From contig JAWLHU010000003.1 of the NCBI GenBank assembly GCA_041690255.1, positions 1-64,000 of the forward strand: a DNA stretch of 64,000 nt, written 5' to 3'. Shown here one piece after another: positions 15,618 to 23,334 of the stretch. The position numbers and the translations under genes were made by a program. The notes beneath the pieces are model-generated. The model saw only the letters and a program-made list of their open reading frames with translations. It did not search any database and was not told the origin of the DNA. The stretch is from JAWLHU01 sp041690255. Its GTDB lineage: Bacteria > Bacillota > Sulfobacillia > Symbiobacteriales > Symbiobacteriaceae. Numbering within the stretch: position 1 is the first letter of the stretch; every line of letters begins with the position of its first letter.

Positions 15618-16499
15618 ATGGCCAATCTCGGATTTATCGGACTGGGGCGGATGGGCCGCCATATGGCACGGAACCTGATCAAGGCTGGGCATACCGTCAC
15701 GCTCTACAACCGGAGCCAGGCGGCGGTCAACGAGCTGGTGGCCGAGGGCGGTAAGGCCGCCGCCAGCCCGGCGGAGCTGGCCCGGGAGTCACGGGTCCTC
15801 TTCACCTGCCTCACCACCCCGGACGTGGTCGAGTCCACGCTCCGTGCGGCCCTGGAGGGCGCCCAGCCCGGCGATATCTTCGTCGATCACTCGACGATCG
15901 GTGTAGCCGACGCCAAGCGGATCGCCGCCATGTGCGCCGAGAAGGGGGTTCAGTTTATCGATGCCCCGATCTCCGGCGGCCCCTGGGGTGCGGAGGCTGG
16001 CACCCTGACGATCATGTGCGGCGGCGACGCATCCGCCTATGAGAAGGTCCTCCCGTACCTCCAGATCGAGGGGAAGCAGCTCTACCTGCTCGGTCCGGTG
16101 GGCGCCGGCTCGGTGGCCAAGCTTTGCAACAACCTGCTGGTCGGCATTCACACCGCGGCCATGGCCGAGGCCTTCGTGCTCGGCACCAAGGCCGGGGTCG
16201 ACCCGAAGGTGCTCTTCGAGATCATCTCGGGCGCCACCGGTGGCTCCAAGCAGATCGAGCGGAATATCCCCAAGTTCGTCTTCCCCGGCAACTTCGAGGC
16301 CGCCTTCTCGATCGAGCATCTGCATAAAGATGTAGCCCTGGCTGTCAACCTCGGGCGGGACGAGCATGTGCGGATGGTGCTCGGCGCCATGACCCAGCAG
16401 TTGCTGGAGGAGGCTCGGGCGGCGGGGTACGCCAACGATGACATCGCTGCGCTGATCCGCCCGCTGGAGGATCTGTCGGGTGCGAAGGTCCGAGCCTAG
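15618..16499 (+). CDS. 3-hydroxyisobutyrate dehydrogenase-family reductase
   Basis: 293 aa from the ATG at 15618, which has AAGGAG upstream. The Rossmann motif GLGRMGRHMARNLIKAGHTVTLYNRS opens the protein (residues 5-30). DAPISGGPWGAEAGTLTIMCGG matches the substrate-binding DAPVSGG motif, and the catalytic lysine is in GAGSVAKLCNNLL. These enzymes oxidise or reduce beta-hydroxyacids such as 3-hydroxyisobutyrate, tartronate semialdehyde or gamma-hydroxybutyrate. The residues after the dinucleotide fold (YNRS) favour NADP over NAD, as in GLYR-type succinic/glyoxylate reductases. It is monocistronic with its own terminator. Confidence 0.9.
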   Translation: MANLGFIGLGRMGRHMARNLIKAGHTVTLYNRSQAAVNELVAEGGKAAASPAELARESRVLFTCLTTPDVVESTLRAALEGAQPGDIFVDHSTIGVADAKRIAAMCAEKGVQFIDAPISGGPWGAEAGTLTIMCGGDASAYEKVLPYLQIEGKQLYLLGPVGAGSVAKLCNNLLVGIHTAAMAEAFVLGTKAGVDPKVLFEIISGATGGSKQIERNIPKFVFPGNFEAAFSIEHLHKDVALAVNLGRDEHVRMVLGAMTQQLLEEARAAGYANDDIAALIRPLEDLSGAKVRA

Positions 16500-16519
16500 G
16501 CCGGGCCCCAATACCAGGG

Positions 16520-16557
16520 AACGGGGAGTCTCCCGGATGGAGACCCCCCGTTCTTTT
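16520..16557 (+). terminator. Intrinsic terminator of the dehydrogenase gene
   Basis: A long hairpin, AACGGGGAGTCTCC / GGAGACCCCCCGTT, is followed by TTCTTTT. Its sequence closely resembles the second hairpin at 16962-16987. Confidence 0.88.
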
Positions 16558-16560
16558 GTG

Positions 16561-16974
16561 TCAAGCACCGACCTGGACCGTCGCCTCCAGTGCGCCGGCC
16601 AGGCTCCTGAGATCCCGGGCAGCTTGGGCCGTATCGCTCACCACCGCCGTCAGACGGGCGAGGTCGGTGCGTACATTGCCGATCGCCGCCAGCCCATGGT
16701 TAGCTACCTCCTCCACGGTCCGAATCGATGCCGCAACCTGTCCGGCGGCTGCCGACATCTCTTCGGAGGCGGCTTGGATGCGGCTGTGGATCTCCTGCAC
16801 CTGTCTGACTGTCAGGGAGACGGCCTGCTCAATGGAGGTCAGCGTACCACCGGCCTCGTTGGAGAGGGCAGAGCCCTGCACCGCCTGATCGCTGGCATCG
16901 GCCATGCAAGAGACGCAGGCAGCGGTCGCAGCCTGGATCTTGCTGGGCAGGGTATGTAAGAGGGGAGCCTCCAC
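16561..16974 (-). pseudogene. Remnant of a methyl-accepting chemotaxis signalling domain
   Basis: A 137-codon frame. Residues from about 25 on (SNEAGGTLTSIEQAVSLTVRQ...QEIHSRIQAASEEMSAAAGQ) have the heptad pattern of the C-terminal arm of an MCP signalling domain. The conserved hairpin tip, the N-terminal arm, the HAMP domain and the sensor are missing. The only available start (GTG at 16974) lies inside the terminator hairpin of the TPR gene, and there is no ribosome site. It is best read as the surviving 3' end of a chemoreceptor gene. A small expressed coiled-coil protein is less likely. Confidence 0.55.
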
Positions 16975-16987
16975 ATGGAGACTCCCC
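16962..16987 (-). terminator. Intrinsic terminator of the TPR gene
   Basis: On the minus strand GGGGAGTCTCC pairs with GGAGGCTCCCC around an ATGT loop, followed by TCTTACAT. It lies 9 bases beyond the TPR stop codon. The U tract is weak. Confidence 0.65.
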
Positions 16988-16995
16988 GCTGCTCT

Positions 16996-17919
16996 TCAGT
17001 GAACCGTGCCGACCGATGCAGCCTGCCACTCGGTCCACTCTGCCAGCACCTCAATCGGTGCCTCCCTGATCACGACCGGGGCCAGCAACGCTATCCATTC
17101 AGCCCACGGATGCTCCCGCTCGCGGGCCTGCTCGACGTGGGGCTCCAGGTTGAAGCCCGGGGAGCGGATCCCGGCCTCCAGGAGACGCCGGACCGCCTGC
17201 AGGGCGAAGGGGTAGCCATCGGGCGCCCCGTAAATCAGGCCGTAGAACCAGCACTCGAGAGCATCGGCCGATGGAGCCTGCAGGGACTTGTGGCGGAGCG
17301 CTTGCTCCAGGGCGGCCAACCCCTCGGTCTCCCTGCCCTGCAGCAGGAGCACCCCGGCGAAGTTGGCCAGCATGGCCGGGTTGTCCGGCGCCACCACCAG
17401 GCCCCGCCGGTAGAGATCCGCCGCCTCCGCGTACTGCCCCCGGATATCGGTCAGGAAGATCGCGTACTTAAAGAGCCCGTTCCGATGCTCCGGTGCGATC
17501 TCCAACGCCTTTTGGTAGAGCGACTCGGCCCGATCGTACTCCCCGCTCACCTCCATGAGGAAGGTGGCATAGTTGGTCAAGTTGTTGGGATGCAGGGGCG
17601 CCACCTCCAGCGCCCGGCGATAGAAGCACTCTGCCCCCTCCATGTCACCCCGGGCGTGCTCCAGAAAATCGGCGTAGTTGCCCAGCAGGACCGGATCGTT
17701 GGGGGCGAGGGCGATCGCCTGCCGGTACTGCTCCTCGGCACCGTCGTAGTCCTGGCGGACCGTCTCCAGAAAGAGCGCGAAGCGGCCGCGGCTCGGCAGA
17801 TGGTCGGGGGCGACGGCAACCGCCCGCCGGTAGAAGCGCTCGGCCAGATCGTTCCGCCCGCGGAACCGCTCCAGGAACAGGGCGTAGCGGCCAAGCATAT
17901 GGACCATCATGAGGGACAT
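16996..17919 (-). CDS. Tetratricopeptide-repeat protein
   Basis: 307 aa; the ATG at 17919 follows AAGGAGG by 7 bases. Residues 1-205 consist of about six TPR-like repeats with a 36-residue period. Repeats look like LLGNYADFLEHARGDMEGAE and then CFYRRALEVAPLHPNN, with the usual A-x-x-x-Y/L pattern and a Pro at the repeat end. The C-terminal 100 residues are helical and Trp-rich (HPWAEWIALLAPVV, EWTEWQAASV). There is no signal peptide or catalytic domain, so a cytoplasmic interaction scaffold is likely. The gene diverges from trkA with 169 bp between. Confidence 0.85.
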   Translation of the reverse strand: MSLMMVHMLGRYALFLERFRGRNDLAERFYRRAVAVAPDHLPSRGRFALFLETVRQDYDGAEEQYRQAIALAPNDPVLLGNYADFLEHARGDMEGAECFYRRALEVAPLHPNNLTNYATFLMEVSGEYDRAESLYQKALEIAPEHRNGLFKYAIFLTDIRGQYAEAADLYRRGLVVAPDNPAMLANFAGVLLLQGRETEGLAALEQALRHKSLQAPSADALECWFYGLIYGAPDGYPFALQAVRRLLEAGIRSPGFNLEPHVEQAREREHPWAEWIALLAPVVIREAPIEVLAEWTEWQAASVGTVH

Positions 17920-18088
17920 GGCAGGGCCTCCTTCCCCTCGTTCCTGTCGGCGCCATGGTACCATGTTCGCCCAGACTGTGCAAGTCAGCCGTTTCCGAAA
18001 TCCGTCTGCCTAGAAGGAAGGCGGAGGGTGCGCCCCTAATACCTGACCAAAGGCGGTACTTCTATACGAAACAGCGAGGGATCACCCA

Positions 18089-19465
18089 ATGCGCGCGATC
18101 ATCATCGGCGCCGGCAAACTGGGGTATAGCGTCGCACGCATGCTCAGCAAGGAACACGACGTATACGTGGTCGAGCCACAGCCCGCTCGAGCCAGTGTCG
18201 TCGAAGAGACGCTCGATGTCCGAACCCTGTCCGGCGAGTGGTGCAGCCCCGACGTGCTGGCGGAAGCTGACTTTGCAAGTGCCGACCTGGTTGTGGCCGC
18301 AACCGAAGTCGACGAGATTAACATTGTCGCATGTCTCGCTGCCAAGGCGGGCGGGCGGGCCCGGACCATCGCCCGGGTTCGCAATCCGCAGTACGCATCC
18401 TCCCACTGGTTTGGCAGCGATGCCCTCTCCAGCATTGATCTCATCCTGAGCCCGGAGCGGATCTCAGCCGAGGAGATTGCCAAGCTGGTCACCTGTCCGG
18501 AAGCGTTAGGCGTGCAGTACTTCGCCGATGGCCGCCTGCAGATGCTCGAGTTGCGTGTACCACCCCATGCTGCAGCGGTCGGCCGGCCGCTCAGCAAGAT
18601 GGACTTTAGCCCGGTGCTGATCGCTGCCATTCAGCGCAGATCGCAGGTCTTGATCCCCCGCGGCAACGACGTGATCATGGAGGGGGATCGCGTCTTCCTC
18701 CTGGCGCAGACCGGCGAGGCGACCCCGGCGGAGCGACTGCTCGGCCAGGAGATTCGCCCCATTCGCAAGGTGACGATCCTGGGCGGCGGGCGGATTGGCG
18801 AGCACCTGGCCCGCCGTCTGACCACGAGTGGTCTCGCCCTGACACTGATCGAACGTGACCGAGGAAAATGCAACCATTTGGCTCGCGTCTTCCCGACTGC
18901 GCAGGTGCTCTACGGCGATGGGGCCGATGCAGAGCTGTTGCGGGAAGACGGAGTGGCCAATACCGACATGTTTGTCGCCACCACGGCCGATGATAAGCTG
19001 AACCTGTTGGCCAGCCTGGCGGCCAAGGATCTCGGCGCCTACCGCACCGTAGCCACAATCCGCCGCCTGGAGTTCCTTCACCTGGTGGAACGGGTCGGTG
19101 TCGACGTGGTGCTCAATCCGCAGACGATTAGTGCTGCTGCCATTCAGCGCTTCCTGAGTGGCCCTTCCGACCTGCTCGGCGTCACCTTCATGGAGGGAGA
19201 GAGCCTGCTGGCCCTGGAGTACAGAATCTCTCCGGACTGTCCGGTGGCCGGGCGGAAGCTGCACCAGATTAGCTTTCCCCGCGGTTCCTTGGTGGGCGGC
19301 CTCTTCCGCCATGATGGAACGGTCGTCCTCCCCTCCGGCAAAGACGCAATCATGCCGGGGGACCAGGTGGTGGTCCTGGCACTGCCGCAGGTGCGAAGCG
19401 CCCTCGAAAAGCTGTTTACCAACCCGGCACGCCGCTGGTTCGCCCCCAACCCGAGGGGGCGGTAG
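18089..19465 (+). CDS. trkA: TrkA potassium-uptake regulatory subunit
   Basis: 458 aa, the full-length duplicated form: RCK_N-RCK_C-RCK_N-RCK_C. Rossmann NAD(H)-binding motifs occur twice: IIIGAGKLGYSVARML (about 4-19) and VTILGGGRIGEHLARRL (about 228-244), each with an acidic residue ending beta2 (VVEPQ, LIERD). RCK_C-type segments include LRVPPHAAAVGRPLSKM and YRISPDCPVAGRKLHQI. TrkA sits on the cytoplasmic face of TrkH and gates it in response to nucleotides. trkH follows after 5 bp. The ribosome site (GAGGGA) is weak. Confidence 0.93.
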   Translation: MRAIIIGAGKLGYSVARMLSKEHDVYVVEPQPARASVVEETLDVRTLSGEWCSPDVLAEADFASADLVVAATEVDEINIVACLAAKAGGRARTIARVRNPQYASSHWFGSDALSSIDLILSPERISAEEIAKLVTCPEALGVQYFADGRLQMLELRVPPHAAAVGRPLSKMDFSPVLIAAIQRRSQVLIPRGNDVIMEGDRVFLLAQTGEATPAERLLGQEIRPIRKVTILGGGRIGEHLARRLTTSGLALTLIERDRGKCNHLARVFPTAQVLYGDGADAELLREDGVANTDMFVATTADDKLNLLASLAAKDLGAYRTVATIRRLEFLHLVERVGVDVVLNPQTISAAAIQRFLSGPSDLLGVTFMEGESLLALEYRISPDCPVAGRKLHQISFPRGSLVGGLFRHDGTVVLPSGKDAIMPGDQVVVLALPQVRSALEKLFTNPARRWFAPNPRGR

Positions 19466-19470
19466 CGGAC

Positions 19471-20916
19471 ATGCAACTACATCATCGGGTCGTTCTGAAC
19501 AGTCTCGGTACACTGCTGCTGATCCTCGCCGGCACCATGCTCCTCCCCCTGCCCTGGGCGTTTCTGCCCGGGGAGGAGGCCTGGCGGCCGTTCCTCTACT
19601 CCGCCCTGCTCACAGCCGCCGTCGGCGGGGCACTGCGGCTGTACGGCAAGGGAAGAACAGAGTTGCGCCGACGGGACACCTATCTGTTAGTCACCCTGGC
19701 CTGGGTGGCTGCGGCCGCCGCCGGTGCCCTGCCCTACATGTGGTCAAGTGTCCTCCCCTCCTTCGCTGATGCCTTCTTTGAGTCCATGTCCGGCTTCACC
19801 ACGACCGGTGCCAGCGTCCTGACCGATGTGGAGGCAGTGCCGCCTGCGATTCTCTTCTGGCGGTCGCTCACCCACTGGCTGGGTGGCATGGGTATCATGG
19901 TGCTGCTCGTGGCCCTACTCTCCGCCCTGGGTGTCGGGGGGTTGCAGGTCATGCGGGCGGAAGCGCCGGGCCCTACGGTGGAGCGGTTGACCACCCGTGT
20001 CCGGGAGACCGCGCAGGCTCTCTGGTTTGCGTACGTCGCCCTCACCTTTCTCCAGGTCCTTCTGCTCTGGGGCCTGGGCATGTCCCTCTTCGATGCGCTC
20101 AACCACGCCTTCGCCACCATGGCCACCGGTGGATTTAGTACGCGAAATGCCAGCCTCGGCGCCTTCTCGCCGGCGGTTCAGTGGGTAACTACCCTGTTCA
20201 TGTTCCTGGCTGGCGTCAACTTTGCCCTCTTTGTCGGTGCCGTTCAGCATCGCTCCACCGGCCACTTCTGGCGGGACCCGGAATTCCGGCTCTACACGGC
20301 GGTCAGTGCAGGCTCCTCCTTCCTGCTGGCGGTGATTCTGGCCCGGTCGGGCGTGGTCTGGCACGAAGCATTGCGCCACGGCACCTTCCAGGCGCTCTCC
20401 ATTCTGACCACCACGGGCTTCGCCACCCTCGACTTCGCCAAGTGGCCGGTCCTGGCCGTAGGGATCCTGGGGCTCCTCTCCCTGGCTGGTGCCATGGCCG
20501 GCTCCACCGGTGGAGCGATCAAGATGATCCGGCATCTGGTCCTCGTGAAGCAGGCGGCTGCCGAGTTTGCCCGGCAGATCCAGCCCCGCCTCGTCCGTCC
20601 CATCCGAATCGGCAGCCGTGTTATCCCCGACGAGATGGTCGCCCACATTCAGCAGTTCTTCTTCCTCTACCTCGGGGCCCTGGGGCTGGGCTTTCTCGTG
20701 ATCACCAGCACGGGTCTCGACCTGGTCAGCAGCCTGACGGCAGCAGCCGTCACGCTGGGCAACGTGGGCCCTGGGCTCGGAGTCGTCGGCCCGGCCGGCA
20801 ACTACAGTACCCTGACCGACACCGCCCTATGGACGACCAGCCTGCTGATGCTCCTGGGACGGCTGGAGTTGTATACGGTGTTAGCCCTCCTCTCCCCCGC
20901 CTTCTGGCGCCGCTAG
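19471..20916 (+). CDS. trkH: TrkH potassium transporter membrane subunit
   Basis: 481 aa, polytopic, with about 10 helices in four M1-P-M2 repeats. Selectivity-filter segments are recognisable: SGFTTTGASVL (P1), MATGGFSTRNAS (P2), SILTTTGFATLDF (P3) and VTLGNVGPGLG (P4), each carrying the filter glycine. It transports K+ (with Na+ or H+ in some members). It forms an operon with trkA and is closed by a strong terminator. No c-di-AMP (ydaO) riboswitch is visible upstream of the pair. Confidence 0.93.
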   Translation: MQLHHRVVLNSLGTLLLILAGTMLLPLPWAFLPGEEAWRPFLYSALLTAAVGGALRLYGKGRTELRRRDTYLLVTLAWVAAAAAGALPYMWSSVLPSFADAFFESMSGFTTTGASVLTDVEAVPPAILFWRSLTHWLGGMGIMVLLVALLSALGVGGLQVMRAEAPGPTVERLTTRVRETAQALWFAYVALTFLQVLLLWGLGMSLFDALNHAFATMATGGFSTRNASLGAFSPAVQWVTTLFMFLAGVNFALFVGAVQHRSTGHFWRDPEFRLYTAVSAGSSFLLAVILARSGVVWHEALRHGTFQALSILTTTGFATLDFAKWPVLAVGILGLLSLAGAMAGSTGGAIKMIRHLVLVKQAAAEFARQIQPRLVRPIRIGSRVIPDEMVAHIQQFFFLYLGALGLGFLVITSTGLDLVSSLTAAAVTLGNVGPGLGVVGPAGNYSTLTDTALWTTSLLMLLGRLELYTVLALLSPAFWRR

Positions 20917-20920
20917 GCAC

Positions 20921-20950
20921 AAGAACTCCCCCGGTGCGGGGGAGTTCTTT
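20921..20950. terminator. Intrinsic terminator after trkH
   Basis: AAGAACTCCCC / GGGGAGTTCTT stem followed by TCT on the plus strand. Four bases further is the stop of the convergent DinB-like gene, so it probably serves both. Confidence 0.85.
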
Positions 20951-20953
20951 CTC

Positions 20954-21340
20954 TTACATGAGGTCCAGTTCAGGCGGCTCGTAGCCCAGTTGCCTGGCCG
21001 CCGCCTGGGCCTGCGCCCGGTGGTGGGTGTCGTGGGTGATGACATGCAGGAAGGACTCGGTCTGCTCCCGCACCCGGGCCGCCTGTGTACGGACCGCTGC
21101 CAGGTCCGGGAATCGCTCAAACACCCACTCGGGGCGCTCACCCTGCTGGAGCACATGCTGCATCCAGTAGACCTCCGCCTCCAGGGAGTGGAGGAGCAGG
21201 CCACGGATCGACTGCCATCCCATCTTCACGTCGCGGGCAAACTCTTCGGGCGTAAGCTGTGCCAGGAAGTCATAGAGCCGCTCACGCCGGTCGTAGTGAT
21301 AGGCTAACAACTCACGCAGGGTCGCTATGGGCAAGATCAT
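20954..21340 (-). CDS. DinB/YfiT-like four-helix protein
   Basis: 128 aa; GGAGGGA stands 6 bases before the ATG. The fold pattern is that of the DinB superfamily, with three candidate metal ligands: His in LLLHSLEAEVYWMQHV (about residue 51) and the C-terminal HVITHDTHHRAQ. Family members include metal-dependent thiol-S-transferases (bacillithiol or mycothiol linked) and many uncharacterised stress proteins. A second, longer relative is encoded at 31708-32166. The gene is monocistronic. Confidence 0.82.
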   Translation of the reverse strand: MILPIATLRELLAYHYDRRERLYDFLAQLTPEEFARDVKMGWQSIRGLLLHSLEAEVYWMQHVLQQGERPEWVFERFPDLAAVRTQAARVREQTESFLHVITHDTHHRAQAQAAARQLGYEPPELDLM

Positions 21341-21419
21341 CAGTGGTCCCTCCTCGGGCTGAGTGCAGAGCCAGGGAGACCTTCGGCATCGCTCCCACCG
21401 ACTCCTCCTGAGGCAGAAA

Positions 21420-21441
21420 GGCGAGGGCTGACGCCCTCGCC
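21420..21441 (-). terminator. Intrinsic terminator of the DASS permease gene
   Basis: The stem GGCGAGGGC / GCCCTCGCC is followed on the minus strand by TTTCTG. It lies 24 bases beyond the permease stop. Confidence 0.8.
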
Positions 21442-21464
21442 TCGCTCATTTCTCTAAGTCAAGC

Positions 21465-22892
21465 CTACCAAAGACCGATCACCTTCCACCAGCCGAGGCC
21501 GATGGTCAGCCAGATGCCCATGGTCACCACGTTGACGACCAGACCGTTCCGCCACCAGGTGCCCTGGTCAATATAACCGGCACCGAAGAAGACCGGCGAC
21601 GGGCCGGAGCCGTAGTGGGTGGTGGAGGCGTTCAGGCTGTTCATGAAGGCCAGGGCCATCAGGACGAGCGGCATCGGGGCGCCCAGGGTGATCGCAACCA
21701 GGGCCAGGGGCACATAGAAAGCGGTGGCATGGGCGGTCATGGAGGCGATCAGGTAGTGGACGTAGACATAGGCGAGGACCACGAGAATGAAGCCGAGCAG
21801 CCAGGAGTTGACGCCGCCGAGGCTGGCCTCCAGCCCCTTGGAAAGCTCAGTGATCACACCGAGCTTGGAGAGGCCGCCGGCCAGGCCGACAAGGCCACCG
21901 AACCAGACGAGAGCGTCCCAGGCGCCCTTTTCGGTCAGGACGTCGTCCCAGTTGAGCACGTTGATCACCAGCAGCACGGCGACACCGCCCAGGGCAACCG
22001 CAGTAGCGTTAATGCCGGTCCACTGACCGGTGGCCCAGGCGACCAGGGTCAGGAGGAAGACAGCGAGCATTCCCTTCTCACCGAGGCCCATGGCGCCCAT
22101 CTTGGCGAGCTCACGCCTGGCCAGTTCCGGCGCCTCCGGGGACTCCTTGATCTCCGGGTTGAAGAGCTTGTAGATCACGTAGGGGATCACGAGCAGGGAG
22201 ATAATGCCGGGAACAAGAGCGGCCACGAACCAGCTCATCCAGGTGATGTCATACTTGAAGGAGTCCTTGGCCAGCTTGACGATCAGCGAGTTCGGGGCCA
22301 CGCCGGTCAGGAACATGGCCGAAGTGATCAGGCAGACCTGGAGCGAGTTGAACATGAGGAAGGCACCGGCACGCTTGGCGGTGGGGCCAGGCTCCGAGCC
22401 AAGAGAGGACGAGAGCGAGCGGACGACCGGGAAGAGGATGCCGCCGGCGCGAGCGGTGTTGGACGGGGTGGCCGGGGCCAGGACGACGTCGGCAAAAGTC
22501 AGGGCGTAGCCAAGGCCCAGGGTCGACTTGCCGAACATGCGGACCAGCTGGAAGGCGATCCGGCGGCCCAGACCGGTCTTAATGAAGCCACGGGCGAAGA
22601 GGAAGGCGGAGACGATCAACCAGACGGTGGAGTCGGAGAAGCCCTTCATCGCATCGCCAATGCTGAGGGTCTGGGTAATCGCGGTAATCGCCACACCGAG
22701 GATCACGACGGCGCCCTGGGGCAGCGGCTGGAGAATCAGTCCGAGAATGGTAGCGACAAAGATTGCGGTCAGGTGCATAGCCTGGGGCTTCAGAGCACCA
22801 AACGGCGGCAGGAACCAGATCGCGAGGCCGACGGCTACGACGATCAAAGCACGAATGAGCTTGGTGCGATCGAACGACGATGCCTTGGTCAT
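21465..22892 (-). CDS. DASS-family (SLC13) dicarboxylate/citrate permease
   Basis: 475 aa, about 11-12 membrane helices. The family-specific motifs are SDSTVWLIVSAFLFARGF near the N-terminus, DVVLAPATPSNTARAGGILFP (SNT-type substrate loop, about residues 135-155) and a second SNT-like loop, MNSLNASTTHYGSGPSPVFFGAGY. The last motif is the one seen in 2-oxoglutarate/malate translocators. Substrates are C4-dicarboxylates or citrate, moved by Na+ symport or exchange. It diverges from the sdhAB/fumarase genes and lies near a dicarboxylate sensor system, which supports malate, fumarate or succinate as substrate. Confidence 0.9.
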   Translation of the reverse strand: MTKASSFDRTKLIRALIVVAVGLAIWFLPPFGALKPQAMHLTAIFVATILGLILQPLPQGAVVILGVAITAITQTLSIGDAMKGFSDSTVWLIVSAFLFARGFIKTGLGRRIAFQLVRMFGKSTLGLGYALTFADVVLAPATPSNTARAGGILFPVVRSLSSSLGSEPGPTAKRAGAFLMFNSLQVCLITSAMFLTGVAPNSLIVKLAKDSFKYDITWMSWFVAALVPGIISLLVIPYVIYKLFNPEIKESPEAPELARRELAKMGAMGLGEKGMLAVFLLTLVAWATGQWTGINATAVALGGVAVLLVINVLNWDDVLTEKGAWDALVWFGGLVGLAGGLSKLGVITELSKGLEASLGGVNSWLLGFILVVLAYVYVHYLIASMTAHATAFYVPLALVAITLGAPMPLVLMALAFMNSLNASTTHYGSGPSPVFFGAGYIDQGTWWRNGLVVNVVTMGIWLTIGLGWWKVIGLW

Positions 22893-23334
22893 GCAGATCC
22901 CCTCCAGATCAACTCAGGTTTGTTCGGCTGGTCACAAGGTAACACCTACAGACCCGCCTTGCCTATAGATCGGAGGAGTGATACCCGTCACTGAACCTCT
23001 TTGAGGAGTCTGATTAGTCCAGGCATGCATCTCGGGGAGTTTTGGCCGTTTTGGTCGCAGAAATGGCCCTGGCTCAGGATTATTCCTTCCATATATATGC
23101 CCGGATTCGCGCACCGGGTTTTGAACACGGTGGCAGTACCAAGGGTCAACCAGGGTGCCATCTTCCGCCGAATCGCTTGTCATAAGAGATGTTTACGTGT
23201 TGAATGAGAACCAGATTGACGGCCCCTCCACCACCCAGGTGGACGCCAGCAAGTCGCCACCCAGCCGTTCAGCATCGGACGGCTACACATCGACTCGGTA
23301 ATGGAAATAACTTATCGAACTGGAGGATACAAGC
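22893..23334. other. 442-bp divergent intergenic region
   Basis: This separates the DASS permease from sdhA and must hold both promoters and any DctR-type operator. TTGTCA occurs near 23178 and TATATATG near 23092, but no convincing -35/-10 pair, riboswitch or ORF with a ribosome site was found. Confidence 0.5.

Noticed and set aside
17965..18088. c-di-AMP (ydaO) riboswitch before trkA
   Set aside because: The region is only about 124 bp and lacks the conserved ydaO segments.
22932..23183. Short open frames in the region between the permease and sdhA
   Set aside because: They lack ribosome sites and occupy the expected divergent control region.
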